DNA of 64,000 nucleotides, taken from positions 376,162 through 440,161 of the forward strand of contig NZ_KE386497.1 of assembly GCF_000427465.1 (NCBI RefSeq), in the 5' to 3' direction. The notes beneath the pieces are model-generated. The model did not search any database. It saw nothing but the letters and a program-made list of their open reading frames with translations, and had not been told where the DNA came from. Source of the stretch: Sinorhizobium arboris LMG 14919 (GTDB taxonomy: Bacteria > Pseudomonadota > Alphaproteobacteria > Rhizobiales > Rhizobiaceae). Of the stretch, positions 8,758-18,008 are shown piece by piece. The position numbers were made by a program, and so were the translations under genes. Numbering within the stretch: the stretch's first letter is position 1; each line of letters starts with the position of its first letter.

Positions 8758-9649
8758 AAGTTTCGTCTAGACAATCCTCTTTTTCAGAGAACTCAAACCG
8801 CACTCGGAATAGCTGAGATTCTGCAGGTGCAAGATTGATATTATATCCCCGGTCTTCAAATGCAGTGTGCGTCCCCTCTAAGTCGCCATGACCCGTACAC
8901 GGTTCTAACGCGAGGAATTGTTGATCTGGAAGAGACCATATAATCCAGTGCCGTGCATCTGGTGCGTCCACGTGGACTGTTGCACCTTCCCCGATGAGCG
9001 ACAGCCTCCGACTTCTGGCATTCAAAAAACAAAGGGCTTCGTCTTGAAAAAGACCGTCATGCAAATATAGGAGGCGCCCACGCAATGGAACTTTCCTCTG
9101 ATCAGCTTTAATCAATCCTTGCGAAGATATGCATGGAACAAGCGGCGACTCCGCCTTCTCAAACTGCAATCTCCAGCCACTTTTGTCAGATGAGTTCCGC
9201 GACCATCTAAATCCTGGATGCAGGCCAATAGAATACGGCAGTATCGACATTGCGGATCTATTTTTTACGCAGATATCTATGCTCAACATACAATCAGATA
9301 TCTTGAATTTAACTTCGAAAAGAAACTCGTATGGGAACATCGTACTCGTAAATTTCGTATCAGACGACCGAAGCGTTACCTCGCTCTCCGAGCTAGAAAC
9401 AACCTCAAAATCGAGCATTCCGATAAAGCCGTGAACAGGCATTGGATAACATTCGCCGTTTATTTCGACGGTCGAAGAGGCGCTCCAACCGCATGAAGGA
9501 AACATCAAGGGACAACTCTGATTCCAGGATGAGGGGTTGCCTGGCCACAAAAGATCGTTAGCGCCAACCCGCCAGCTAAGAAGCTGAGCTCCCTGAAGGC
9601 TGATGACTGCTCGCGCGGCGCCACAATGAATCGTGACAGCACTTTGCAT
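8756..9649 (-). CDS. Aldose 1-epimerase family protein (galactose mutarotase-like)
   Basis: A 297-residue protein with the mutarotase superfamily order: VISLQGAQLLSWR near the start, CPLMFPSCG, VHGFIGMLDF (conserved His), SIGLHPGFRW (catalytic-type His) and LALEPCTG (catalytic-type Glu). The closest type is the hexose-6-phosphate mutarotase (YeaD-like) group, which interconverts anomers of sugars or sugar phosphates in the cytoplasm. The ATG at 9649 has a GGGAG ribosome binding site. The gene is visibly more AT-rich than its neighbours, a sign of separate acquisition. Its context, between a prophage relic and the sulfotransferase cluster, does not reveal its substrate. Confidence 0.8.
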   Translation of the reverse strand: MQSAVTIHCGAARAVISLQGAQLLSWRVGANDLLWPGNPSSWNQSCPLMFPSCGWSASSTVEINGECYPMPVHGFIGMLDFEVVSSSESEVTLRSSDTKFTSTMFPYEFLFEVKFKISDCMLSIDICVKNRSAMSILPYSIGLHPGFRWSRNSSDKSGWRLQFEKAESPLVPCISSQGLIKADQRKVPLRGRLLYLHDGLFQDEALCFLNARSRRLSLIGEGATVHVDAPDARHWIIWSLPDQQFLALEPCTGHGDLEGTHTAFEDRGYNINLAPAESQLFRVRFEFSEKEDCLDET

Positions 9650-10387
9650 GCGATACTCCCTGGAGGTGAAAGGTTTTTCGTCAGCCCGATCTTATCTTCG
9701 ATACCGATTGAGGAAGTATAACCATGCCGCGCTCAACTCATCCCGCAGCTGCGGTCCAGGACCCGAACCTTGGCCGCTTAGCCGGAAAACGATATATATC
9801 ATCCTGGGGCTTTATCGGTCAGCGACCATAGCGTTCTCGGCCTCTACCTGCTAGAGCCTACCGCTTGCAGTCGACCTCGTATGCCGACGCATTGAAGTAG
9901 TTGCGAAGGTCAGCGATCCGGGAAGAAGCCAGTTGGTGCCTATGCCGCTGTTTCGCTGCACGGCGGGCATGGCGATCTCGTGGACCGTAATCGTCGAACC
10001 GCGTCGGCAGTAGATTACTTTGAGATCGGTCAGGAGTTCGCCTTGGAGCGCCAGTCCGAGCTGACCACTGGCGGCCAGCAAGGAATCAAAGCCGAAGCTT
10101 CAACAGGGACACAACGTCGAGATCCGCCGGCGGCGCGCGGTTGAGGCCATTTCCGGCGGCTGCACCGCACCCGAGACTGATCACCCACGGTATTGCCGAT
10201 CAGCCCGAATTCAAACACCCGAGTGATCGCGGGATAGACGAAAGCCGAGCGTTGCAGGATGCGACGCCTGGGTCTCTCCTGAGAAACGCACTCCGAACCG
10301 ATAACTCTATTAAAAGTATCTATTTTGTTAAGAGTGTTCTGGGTGTTAACATTTGGTGGTCGTTTCGAACATTGAGGAGACGTTCGC
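9650..10387. other. Non-coding or decayed stretch, 738 bases
   Basis: No frame here gives a protein I recognise. The right part (about 10290-10387) is AT-rich and precedes the sulfotransferase gene, so it probably carries its promoter; I could not find a sigma-54 site, nod box or lux box in it. Confidence 0.5.
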
Positions 10388-11506
10388 ATGAACGTACCTG
10401 ATGCCCAAAGACTGCTTCGCCTCTCGCAACGCGGTGCTGATCAACGGACATTTCAAGGTGCAGAAAATCACTGGGATGGCGATGGCGATAGTAATGTGAA
10501 TCGTCAGGCACATTCGGAACAACTTGTTGGTTGGCCCGATCATGCCACCCAATCCACGTCCGTTTCCCCTCTTCTCACCCTGCCGTCTAACCCTATTCTA
10601 CTCGGCGGCGAGAACCGGTCCGGCACGACACTGCTCAGCGTGCTGCTCGACTCTCATCCCGACCTCGTTGTCGGCCCGGAGATCGATTTCACCGAACCCG
10701 TCAACCTCGGTCCGCATATCCTGACTGTGTGCGACATGATAGACGTCCGCGACGCACGGCTCGTCGGCGCGACGAAGGACACCATCGATCCTGAGTGGTA
10801 TGACGGCGCGCATTTCGTCGTGCAGTGCGAGCGTTTCGGACTCGGCCGTGACGACGTGCGGAGGCTGGTGCGCAGCCTCAAGGCCAAGCGCGGCACCGAT
10901 TTATCCGCCCTGGAGGACCGTTGCCTGCTCATCGACTCCATTGGCGAATTTCGACGTGAACAGACGGGAGCCGCACGGTGGGGCCTCAAGCTTCAGCGAA
11001 AGATCCAAGATATCGGTACGTATGCGGCGATCTGGCCAAAAGCCGATTTCATCCACATCATCCGCGACGGCCGTGACGTGGCTGCCTCCCACCTAAAGAC
11101 CGTCCCCGAGTGGGGCTACCGGACTGTTACGGAGGCTGCGCACGGCTGGATGGAGGTCGTTACCCGACCCCGTCAGGCTGAGCCTTATGGCCGCTATCTG
11201 GAAGTGCGGTATGAGGATCTGGTCACCTGCCCTCGCGAGACCATCGAGCGGATGGTGGACTTCCTCGACCTACCATGGGACGAGGCGCTCATGCACCATG
11301 CGGAGCAGAAACACGCGCTCTTCGACAAGCCTTGGGGCCATCCCGCAGCGGGAGCCGCTGCCAAACCGCTATTTGCCGGGCGCAATGGACGGTACCTGCA
11401 GGATCTCACGGCCGCAGAGATCGAGGAGTTCGAACGGATCGCGGGGAAGGAACTGGCGCACCTGGGCTACTGCCGATCGGTGCCGGGCCCCGGGAACGCT
11501 CAGTGA
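10388..11506 (+). CDS. PAPS-dependent sulfotransferase
   Basis: A 372-residue protein. After an unusual tail of about 65 residues comes a sulfotransferase domain: LLGGENRSGTTLLSVLLDSH (5'-phosphosulfate loop, about residue 72) and FIHIIRDGRDVAASHLK (3'-phosphate motif, about residue 220), then RYEDLVTCPRETIERMVDFL. Such enzymes move sulfate from PAPS to an acceptor alcohol or amine. It heads a same-strand run with a condensation-domain protein, a GMC oxidoreductase and an aminotransferase, so a small-molecule acceptor is more likely than protein. A Nod-factor sulfotransferase (NodH or NoeE) is unlikely from context. The ATG at 10388 has a GAGGAGA site; the N-terminal tail may mean the start is really further in. 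Confidence 0.82.
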   Translation: MNVPDAQRLLRLSQRGADQRTFQGAENHWDGDGDSNVNRQAHSEQLVGWPDHATQSTSVSPLLTLPSNPILLGGENRSGTTLLSVLLDSHPDLVVGPEIDFTEPVNLGPHILTVCDMIDVRDARLVGATKDTIDPEWYDGAHFVVQCERFGLGRDDVRRLVRSLKAKRGTDLSALEDRCLLIDSIGEFRREQTGAARWGLKLQRKIQDIGTYAAIWPKADFIHIIRDGRDVAASHLKTVPEWGYRTVTEAAHGWMEVVTRPRQAEPYGRYLEVRYEDLVTCPRETIERMVDFLDLPWDEALMHHAEQKHALFDKPWGHPAAGAAAKPLFAGRNGRYLQDLTAAEIEEFERIAGKELAHLGYCRSVPGPGNAQ

Positions 11507-11632
11507 CACAGGAGGCGCACGAAATGCCCCGACGCCACCTGCCCCACAACTCTAACCTCCTCTCGCTGACCAAACGGCTCCCTCATCATGATCACTGTTT
11601 TCGTTCCTCGCGGTTAAGGCGCGCGCCGTATT

Positions 11633-13072
11633 ATGAAATTCACTGACCTGCCAGCACTCAGTCTGTTTCCGGGGCGTCTCACCGTGTGGCGATGCGCCCC
11701 GCGTATGCGCGAAACGACCTGGGTAGCCGATCCACGGAGAGCTTCCCACGTCCAGGAAGCACACATCACGCACGCACTCGAGATGGCAGCCGGGGGTTCC
11801 CTGCTGCCATCCTGGCTGGGCTCCGTATTCGGTCTGCCCGCCCAGCTGAATGCGCATGCGTTCACCACGGCCTTGCGCCAGTGGACGGACCGCCACGAAA
11901 TCTTGCGCAGCCATCTCACTTTCTCACCTGGCACCAAATCGGGCGGCCATCTGCAGCGGAGGACGCTGCCGCCCGGAGCCGTGAGTATTCACCCCAGTGC
12001 GGCGGGGGATTTCACCGACGGCCGGCAGCTGGCTCGATATCTCGAGGAATTGTTTAACGGCGAAATCAGTCCCCTCGGCTGGCCCGCATATATGTGCGTC
12101 ACCATCGACCGCCCAGAGGCCACAACCGTCTGTCTGGCCGCCGATCACGTGCTGATGGACGGTTACTCCATTCTCGCAACCGCACATGAGATCCAGACCC
12201 TGTACGCTGCAGCACTCGCGGCACGCGGCGGCAAGCCTGCGCCACCTCTCCTTCCCCCCACTGCCAGTTACGTCGATTTCGCCGAAGCCGAACGGACCGA
12301 AGCCGATGCGCTGACCGTCGACCATGAGTCCATCGTCAGCTGGCGGCATTTCCTTGCCGAAGCGGACGGCCGGCTGCCGGAGTTTCCTGTGCCGGTTGGT
12401 GACGTGAGCGGCAACGCGGCTGCTCAGCCAAGTCGATACGTCCAGCTTCTCGACGCATCCGCTGCGCAAGCGTTCGCGCAACACTGCCGTGAGCCCGGAG
12501 GCAATATCTTATCCGGACTGCTCGCCTGTCTCGCGAAGGTCGGCTACGAAATCTCCGGTTCGGGAGAATTTCGAACGATGGTCCCCTTCCACAAACGGAC
12601 CGGCCCGTGGCGTTCTTCCATTGGCTGGTACGTGGGTATGGGCCCGGTGGCCTTCCCGTTCAGCAAAACCGATTCCTTTCCTGAGGCCGTATGTCGGGCG
12701 GTCTCCAGTGTGGATCAGGCGAAGGAGCTGGCTCGGGTACCCATCCCCCGAGTGGCCGAACTCCTCGGGCAACCGCTCCGAGACCCCTTCATGGTCTCGT
12801 ACATGGACCTTCGTCGTACCCCCGGCGCCCGCAGCTGGAAAGCTTGGCAAGTCATCACCCTCCGCAGCCGGAGCACCGATCCTGACGAGGTATGCCTCTG
12901 GGTCGTGCGGACTTATGACGGCCTCGTCGTCAACTACCGCCACCCCGCCACGGGTCTGGCAGCCGTCGCGGTCCCCGACTACGTCGCCCGCGCAAGGCAC
13001 GTCCTGGCCTGCGTCGCGAATACGGGTTGCTGGCCCGCCATCGTAGAACCCGCCGGAGAATATTGCGCATGA
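11633..13072 (+). CDS. Stand-alone condensation-domain acyltransferase
   Basis: A 479-residue single NRPS-type condensation domain. The active-site box, normally HHxxxDG, reads ADHVLMDGYS at about residue 170: the first His is replaced by Asp-preceded context but the catalytic His and the DG remain. RHEILRSHL near residue 90 and the fold-closing region FMVSYMDLRR are also family-like. Stand-alone condensation enzymes join an acyl group from a carrier or CoA to an amine or alcohol. No adenylation or carrier-protein gene is in the window. GC-rich codon use and overall look resemble actinobacterial proteins. It overlaps the GMC gene by ATGA, so the two are translated together. Confidence 0.78.
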   Translation: MKFTDLPALSLFPGRLTVWRCAPRMRETTWVADPRRASHVQEAHITHALEMAAGGSLLPSWLGSVFGLPAQLNAHAFTTALRQWTDRHEILRSHLTFSPGTKSGGHLQRRTLPPGAVSIHPSAAGDFTDGRQLARYLEELFNGEISPLGWPAYMCVTIDRPEATTVCLAADHVLMDGYSILATAHEIQTLYAAALAARGGKPAPPLLPPTASYVDFAEAERTEADALTVDHESIVSWRHFLAEADGRLPEFPVPVGDVSGNAAAQPSRYVQLLDASAAQAFAQHCREPGGNILSGLLACLAKVGYEISGSGEFRTMVPFHKRTGPWRSSIGWYVGMGPVAFPFSKTDSFPEAVCRAVSSVDQAKELARVPIPRVAELLGQPLRDPFMVSYMDLRRTPGARSWKAWQVITLRSRSTDPDEVCLWVVRTYDGLVVNYRHPATGLAAVAVPDYVARARHVLACVANTGCWPAIVEPAGEYCA

Positions 13073-14553
13073 CGGACATTAGACATATTGCAGCGGCCTC
13101 TCGTGACTACACAGCTTTCGATGCAGTTATAGTGGGCTCCGGGCCATCTGGATCGATTGTCGCGCGAACGCTTGCGGAGAGGGGCTGCCAGGTGGCCGTC
13201 CTCGAATATGGAGGCTTGGTTTCCCCCGGCGCCTTCCACGGGCCTCATCAATTGGCCTACAGCCGGGCACTCACCTCCAGTGGTTCCGCAGACGGTAACC
13301 CTTGGACAGCATGCTGCGTCGGCGGCGGAATGCAGTTCTATGATGGAATCACGTTCAGATACAGACAAGCAGATCTGTCGGCTTCTCAATATCTTACGAC
13401 TGACATGGAGGTTGATTGGCCTATTACCATCCAGGATCTCGAGCCCCACTACTCTGAGATCGAGCATTTGCTGGAGATCAGTGGCACTAGTGGGTTCCCA
13501 TCCTATCCAGCCAGCCTGCGTGGAGTGAAGTTATCCAATGCGATGCAGGAACTCGGCATAAAGCCAAAAAATATCCCACTGGCAATTCGGCCGCCAGGAA
13601 CGAGCAACGGATGCAACCAGTGTTCATCTTGCGATGAGCTGATGTGTCCAACGGATGCGAAAGCATCCGTGCTTACAAGAAACGTTTTGGATGACTCCGC
13701 CCTATCGGGAAAGATTTCAGTACTATACGGCTGTTTCGTCAACAGGATCGATACTCGCAGCGACGGTCGGGCTGACGCACTGGAATGCTATCTGCCGCTC
13801 TCATCGGAACTGATCCGGATTCCAGTCGAGAGGGTCATCGTTTGCGCAAGCGCGATTCAATCAGCGGCATTGATGCTTCGCTCGAAGAGCGGGCATGCAC
13901 CGAAGGGGATAGGAAATGGATCTGATCTTGTTGGGCGGGGCCTCTCATTCAAGATCAGCGGCTACTCCACAGGCTACATGGAGTCCGATGATTGCGGCTC
14001 CGGTGTATTGGTTCCGCACTGGGGGCCGCATGCGACCGTATATACGGACGAGTTCTACGAGCATAGCGACGTGCCATGTGGATTTGGCGGCCTCATTTAT
14101 GAGGCGAACTTCCTCTCGCCAAATGAGAACGCCGGTCGCGTGAGGCTGCACTACATAGCTGGGGAAGAGCCATGGTCGCACAATCGCGTTGTACTTACCG
14201 AGGCCGTTGATCGGCACGGCATCCCCTACATCCGTTTCCATTATACAAACTCGGACAATGACCATGCGCGATTAGGCTTTCTCGCCGACCGCGCGGAAGA
14301 CATACTGCGCCGTCTTGGCACATCCCGCATCGAGCGCGAACCATTATCCCATGCAAAAGGCAGTTCCCATCTGCATGGCACCATGCCTGCCGGACGTGAC
14401 CCCAGGAAGTCGGTCGTCGACAACTGCGGCAGGATTCATGGGTCCACCAACATCTATGTCATGGACGGCTCGGTTATGAATTTTCCGGGCAACAGCAATC
14501 CGACACACACAATCATGGCCAACGCGCGGCGAATGGCCCTGTTACTCGAGTAG
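13069..14553 (+). CDS. GMC-family FAD oxidoreductase
   Basis: A 494-residue GMC oxidoreductase. The FAD-binding loop VIVGSGPSGSIVARTLAERG is at about residues 21-40, CVGGGMQFYDGITFRYR near 85, and a cysteine cluster CNQCSSCDELMCP near 185, found in some GMC enzymes of secondary metabolism. The C-terminal FAD motif is MDGSVMNFPGNSNPTHTIMANA. It probably oxidises an alcohol of the cluster product. Start is the ATG overlapping the condensation gene stop. Codon use is less GC-rich than the preceding two genes, so the cluster may be a composite. Confidence 0.85.
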   Translation: MTDIRHIAAASRDYTAFDAVIVGSGPSGSIVARTLAERGCQVAVLEYGGLVSPGAFHGPHQLAYSRALTSSGSADGNPWTACCVGGGMQFYDGITFRYRQADLSASQYLTTDMEVDWPITIQDLEPHYSEIEHLLEISGTSGFPSYPASLRGVKLSNAMQELGIKPKNIPLAIRPPGTSNGCNQCSSCDELMCPTDAKASVLTRNVLDDSALSGKISVLYGCFVNRIDTRSDGRADALECYLPLSSELIRIPVERVIVCASAIQSAALMLRSKSGHAPKGIGNGSDLVGRGLSFKISGYSTGYMESDDCGSGVLVPHWGPHATVYTDEFYEHSDVPCGFGGLIYEANFLSPNENAGRVRLHYIAGEEPWSHNRVVLTEAVDRHGIPYIRFHYTNSDNDHARLGFLADRAEDILRRLGTSRIEREPLSHAKGSSHLHGTMPAGRDPRKSVVDNCGRIHGSTNIYVMDGSVMNFPGNSNPTHTIMANARRMALLLE

Positions 14554-14566
14554 AAGGATAATTTAG

Positions 14567-15814
14567 ATGCTCGATGCCGGCGCTATCGGACATTTGGCTG
14601 AATGGGAGCGTGAAACCCGGTCCTCCATAATATTCCGTTCCGCCAACGGTGCGACGGCGGAGGATATCAACGGCAAGATCTATCTGGATATGACATCCTG
14701 CAGCGGGGCTTCGCCCCTGGGCAGCAATAACACGTTGTTCAAGAGCAGGCTTGCACAGGCCATGAAGCACGAGCCTGACATTCTGCCATCGCCGGTGAGT
14801 GAACAACGCCGGATACTTGCCGCGAAAATCATGGAAATGCTCCCAAGCAATCCTAGAGTATTCTTCTTGAGGACGGGATCTTGCGCGACCGAGGCGGCGG
14901 TTCGGATCGCCCGGCACCGAACCGGCCGGCCGGTTATCCTGACGGCTGGCTTTCACGGGTGGCACGATATCTTTCAACAAAGTCCCTGGTCGGACAACCC
15001 GCCAGCCAACGATCGACACGTCCAGGACTTCCAATATGACCTTGATATTCTGGAGCAGCAGCTTTCCGAGAACGAGGGGGAGGTGGCAGGCATTTTCTTT
15101 ACGCCCGAGCCCACGGCCTTCTCTCCGGAACTTCTTCAGGAAATCTCCAGAATGGCAAGACTGCACGGCGTGTTGCTGATGGTTGACGAGGTGCTGTGCG
15201 GACTTCGTTACGCCAAGGGCGGCTACTGCCGAAAGCACGGTGTGGAAGCCGATCTCATCACATTGGCCAAAGGGATAGCACAAGGCGTCGGACTTTCCGT
15301 TGTTGCCGGCACCGCCGATGCCATGGCGGGAGCCGACAGGGCTTATCTCGGAAATACCTACCTACGCGAGAACCGGGCCTTCGTGGCCGGCAACCTGACG
15401 CAGGATATTTTTGAGGAAGCAGAAATCGTCGCTCGCCTCGCCGAGATTGGCTCGGCGCTCAAGACACAGTTCCAAACCTCCTTCGAGCGCAGCGGAATAC
15501 CTGCGCGAATTCTCGGAAGCGATACTATGTTTGATATCGTTCTGCCCTCGCAAAGGCACGGAAGAGCGTTCGCTCAGAGGTGTCTACAGCACGGTATCTA
15601 TACGGGATACCCAGGAAAATACATGAGCAATGCGTCCATGGACGACATTTTTTTCAGCGCTTTGCTGCCGGCACTGGAGCGAGCACTGGCTGACTACCGC
15701 AAGGACGAGGACATGGCTGCGCAGATCACTGACGCATCCATCGTCGAATACTTCGCGCAGGCGTTCCGCGCCACCGAGAAAGCATGCCTCTCCAACAAGC
15801 ATCATTGGGCGTGA
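14567..15814 (+). CDS. Class III PLP aminotransferase (glutamate-semialdehyde-aminomutase-like)
   Basis: A 415-residue protein of the class III aminotransferase fold: FFLRTGSCATEAAVRIARH (cofactor phosphate region), GFHGWHD (ring-stacking region), LLMVDEVLCGLRY (Asp contacting the PLP nitrogen) and TLAKGIAQG with the Schiff-base Lys at about residue 234. It would transaminate an aldehyde or ketone, fitting a step after the GMC oxidation. It starts 13 bases after that gene with an AGAAGGA site. The substrate cannot be read from sequence. It is the last intact gene of the run. Confidence 0.85.
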   Translation: MLDAGAIGHLAEWERETRSSIIFRSANGATAEDINGKIYLDMTSCSGASPLGSNNTLFKSRLAQAMKHEPDILPSPVSEQRRILAAKIMEMLPSNPRVFFLRTGSCATEAAVRIARHRTGRPVILTAGFHGWHDIFQQSPWSDNPPANDRHVQDFQYDLDILEQQLSENEGEVAGIFFTPEPTAFSPELLQEISRMARLHGVLLMVDEVLCGLRYAKGGYCRKHGVEADLITLAKGIAQGVGLSVVAGTADAMAGADRAYLGNTYLRENRAFVAGNLTQDIFEEAEIVARLAEIGSALKTQFQTSFERSGIPARILGSDTMFDIVLPSQRHGRAFAQRCLQHGIYTGYPGKYMSNASMDDIFFSALLPALERALADYRKDEDMAAQITDASIVEYFAQAFRATEKACLSNKHHWA

Positions 15815-16563
15815 TACAGGCAGAAAACCCGGCGTTTGGCGTACCGTTGCTGAGTGGTGGATGGACAGCGGCCCGGAATTCATCGTTCGTCTCGATCTCG
15901 GACTTCTCGCCGCGGCGCCCCCGGCCGCGATCACTGCTTGTAGATCGCTCCACCGGACGTCGATTTCAGGCAGGAGGACTCCGTCGCGGACGGCGGCGCC
16001 GAAAGCGCCTGCAGCAGCGCCTGCCAACGCTGCCGGTGCGAGGGCACGTCCTCGCGCGTCCAGCCAAGACCTGGGTCGTCACGGGGCTCATGCGGTAGGA
16101 CATGCGTGGATGGGCACTCCGCGAGGTTCGTCGTGAAGGTCGCCAACCAGAGGAGAGGAAATCTGACGTTAGACTTCAGCCAGCTGTTGCCCTGGTGGAC
16201 GAAGATCCGGGAACTTTGGAGTGCGAGAAACTAACGAAACCTATGAGTTCGCGGAACAATATCGAGCGCCTCACAAGTCGTGTTGCCCTCCGCATCCGTC
16301 ACTAAACCTTGCCCCCCACTCAACCATCAGCTACCCAGACCGGGAGCACGGCATCTGCTCCGCTCCGAAACCCTATTGCCGCACGGCAGAACCGACAGTT
16401 GATGTCGATCAACGCGCGAATTGCACCCGGTGGATTTCAACGCGCATTACGCAAAGCGAGGACGCTCAGGCCGATGCATAAAATGCCCACGATTGCCTAC
16501 ACGCTTTGCCAATGACTCGCGGCGTACCCGTCTCGCGTCGAGTAGGACTGCAAGGAATTCACA
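15815..16563. other. Decayed stretch after the aminotransferase gene, 749 bases
   Basis: Open frames occur on both strands but none is recognisable. The minus-strand frame ending near 15931 (with DDPGLGWTREDVPSHRQRWQ) looks protein-like but has no partner or start that I can defend, so I treat the region as relics. Confidence 0.4.
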
Positions 16564-16884
16564 ATGCGACAGACACATGATGTCCCTGGCAGTGTGGGCC
16601 ACGCCATGAGTCACCTATCCGCCAGGTTGGCGGTGTTGCTCACTTCGAACTATCCGGCTGAAGCCGTCGTCAAGACCATGATGATAGAGGCGTCCCCGCT
16701 TTTTCCGGGCCTGACGGAACAAGACCTGGTCACGTTGATCGATTGCCTCGTCGAACGATCTCTCGAGCAACATTTCCCGGGGCACACCGCAGGAGCCGCC
16801 TGCCGCTACGGCAGAAATCGTACTGTATCCACTGCACCGCTGGGGCACGCCCGCATTCGATCGCGATCACTGAACCCGATATGA
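16564..16884 (+). CDS. Hypothetical protein, 106 residues, probably truncated
   Basis: An ORF with an AAGGAA-like site before its ATG. Residues 15-75 look like a real small alpha-helical protein (LSARLAVLLTSNYPAEAVVK, then a Leu-rich TEQDLVTLIDCLVERSLEQ), while the last 30 residues are compositionally different, as if the original end had been replaced. It abuts an IS3 fragment on the other strand. I do not recognise the family. Confidence 0.3.
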   Translation: MRQTHDVPGSVGHAMSHLSARLAVLLTSNYPAEAVVKTMMIEASPLFPGLTEQDLVTLIDCLVERSLEQHFPGHTAGAACRYGRNRTVSTAPLGHARIRSRSLNPI

Positions 16885-16892
16885 AGCGCCAA

Positions 16893-17153
16893 TCACGATG
16901 CCTTTCGCCCGGTCGAGGCATTCGCCCGCATCAGCGCCATCAACATCGGCCCGAGCGAAAACTCTCCGCGCTCAGCCTTTCGCGTCAGATCACGCAAATC
17001 AGCCACGTCCATGCCGCCGAATTTGGCCTTCCACTTGTAGATGCTGGCATCGCTGACGCCGTGCTTGCGGCAAGGCTTCGAGACCGGCGTGCCCGCCTTG
17101 TGCTCCTTCAGAATGCCTATGATCTGTTCGTCCGTGAAACGGTTGCGCTTCAT
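16893..17153 (-). pseudogene. IS3-family transposase OrfA, chimeric fragment
   Basis: The first 50 residues are a classic IS3-family OrfA helix-turn-helix: MKRNRFTDEQIIGILKEHKA, RKHGVSDASIYKWKAKFGGM. After MDV the normal leucine-zipper part is replaced by an unrelated tail, and OrfB is absent, so only the left part of the element remains. The matching IS end lies just upstream at 17217. Confidence 0.75.
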
Positions 17154-17191
17154 TCCCTGGTCCTCTCAATGGGCCAGAGCTTACTTCAAAA

Positions 17192-17217
17192 TGGTTTATT
17201 TCAGCGGGGCAAGGTCA
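17192..17217 (-). repeat. Terminal inverted repeat of the IS3-family relic
   Basis: On the minus strand the element begins TGACCTTGCCCCGCTGAAAT, the pattern of IS3-family left ends, about 65 bases before the OrfA start. No matching right end is visible in the window, so the element is incomplete. Confidence 0.5.
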
Positions 17218-17561
17218 CCTTCACCGGGCGTAAGGGGAGAAGCTCACCACTCCCCGGCCTCGCTGAATATTGCCTAAATTCCTGGGTTGCTCGGGATTGC
17301 GGCCGGAATCGCCGCCTTGTCGTGAGGGGCCTTCTTCGCTCCGTTGTCTATCGCGAGAATGCTTACGACGAGAGAGATGAGCACGAGTATCAGTGCCAGA
17401 AATGCGATGCCTGCCTTATCCATCCCCCATCATGGTTGGGTGAATGGGAGCAAAGTGAGGCACCATCGGCTAAGAGCATCAACAATGGCTGCCATGAGGC
17501 GAATAGCGTCATCCGGTTTTCGCATGGAGCGCGAATTGCCCTGATCGGGCCATTGGCGGAA

Positions 17562-17710
17562 TCGCACTTGGAGATAAGGAACGGCGACTTGAGCTCACCA
17601 GTCGAATCGTGTCCGCCTATTTGAGCCGCAATGTCATTCCCGTCGGCGAGCTTCCACATCTTATCCAGCAAACCTACGCCTCGCTGGGTGGGGGCTCCCG
17701 ACCAGCGTGA
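17562..17710 (+). pseudogene. MucR/Ros-family regulator, N-terminal remnant
   Basis: One frame reads LELTSRIVSAYLSRNVIPVG followed by ELPHLIQQTYASLGG and a stop. This is the conserved N-terminal signature of MucR/Ros regulators; the zinc-finger half (CLVCG) is missing and no start codon is visible. MucR-type proteins control exopolysaccharide and motility genes in rhizobia. It is a short relic beside the radical-SAM locus and gives no hint of function there. Confidence 0.65.
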
Positions 17711-17807
17711 CCTTTGTTTCGTAGTGGACCTTCTCCAGGCCATGATCTGCCGGCACGGCTCGCCGGGCCCGCTCACCTACGTGCACGAGATCTCGATAAG
17801 ACAAAGC

Positions 17808-17823
17808 TGTCGCCTATCCGACA
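17808..17823 (+). promoter_or_regulatory. Candidate NifA upstream activator sequence
   Basis: TGT, ten bases, ACA: the consensus NifA binding site, here TGTCGCCTATCCGACA. It lies about 120 bases before the sigma-54 promoter of the 66-codon peptide gene, within the usual distance for NifA-activated promoters. A TGT-N10-ACA alone occurs by chance, so the weight comes from the spacing. Confidence 0.55.
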
Positions 17824-17942
17824 AATTCTACCCCGGTCGAACCATCCGAACTTGAGACATACAAGGATGCCCGTGTACCCGCTTGAAAAAAAAACCAGGA
17901 AAATCCGGACATTCACGGCGTGGAGCCGCACTTGCGCCGACA

Positions 17943-17958
17943 CGGCATGACGCTTGCT
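17943..17958 (+). promoter_or_regulatory. Candidate sigma-54 (-24/-12) promoter
   Basis: CGGCATGACGCTTGCT matches TGGCACG-N4-TTGCW at 10 of the 12 specified positions, with the invariant GG and GC dinucleotides exactly ten bases apart. Transcription would begin near 17969, leaving a leader of about 40 bases before the ATG at 18009. Confidence 0.65.
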
Positions 17959-18008
17959 TCTCGTGACTTGCAAGCCTTTTGGCACATTTCAACGAAGGAG
18001 ATTGACTA

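Noticed and set aside
10335..10355. Possible NifA site before the sulfotransferase gene (TGT to ACA)
   Set aside because: The spacer is 11 bases instead of 10 and no sigma-54 promoter follows.
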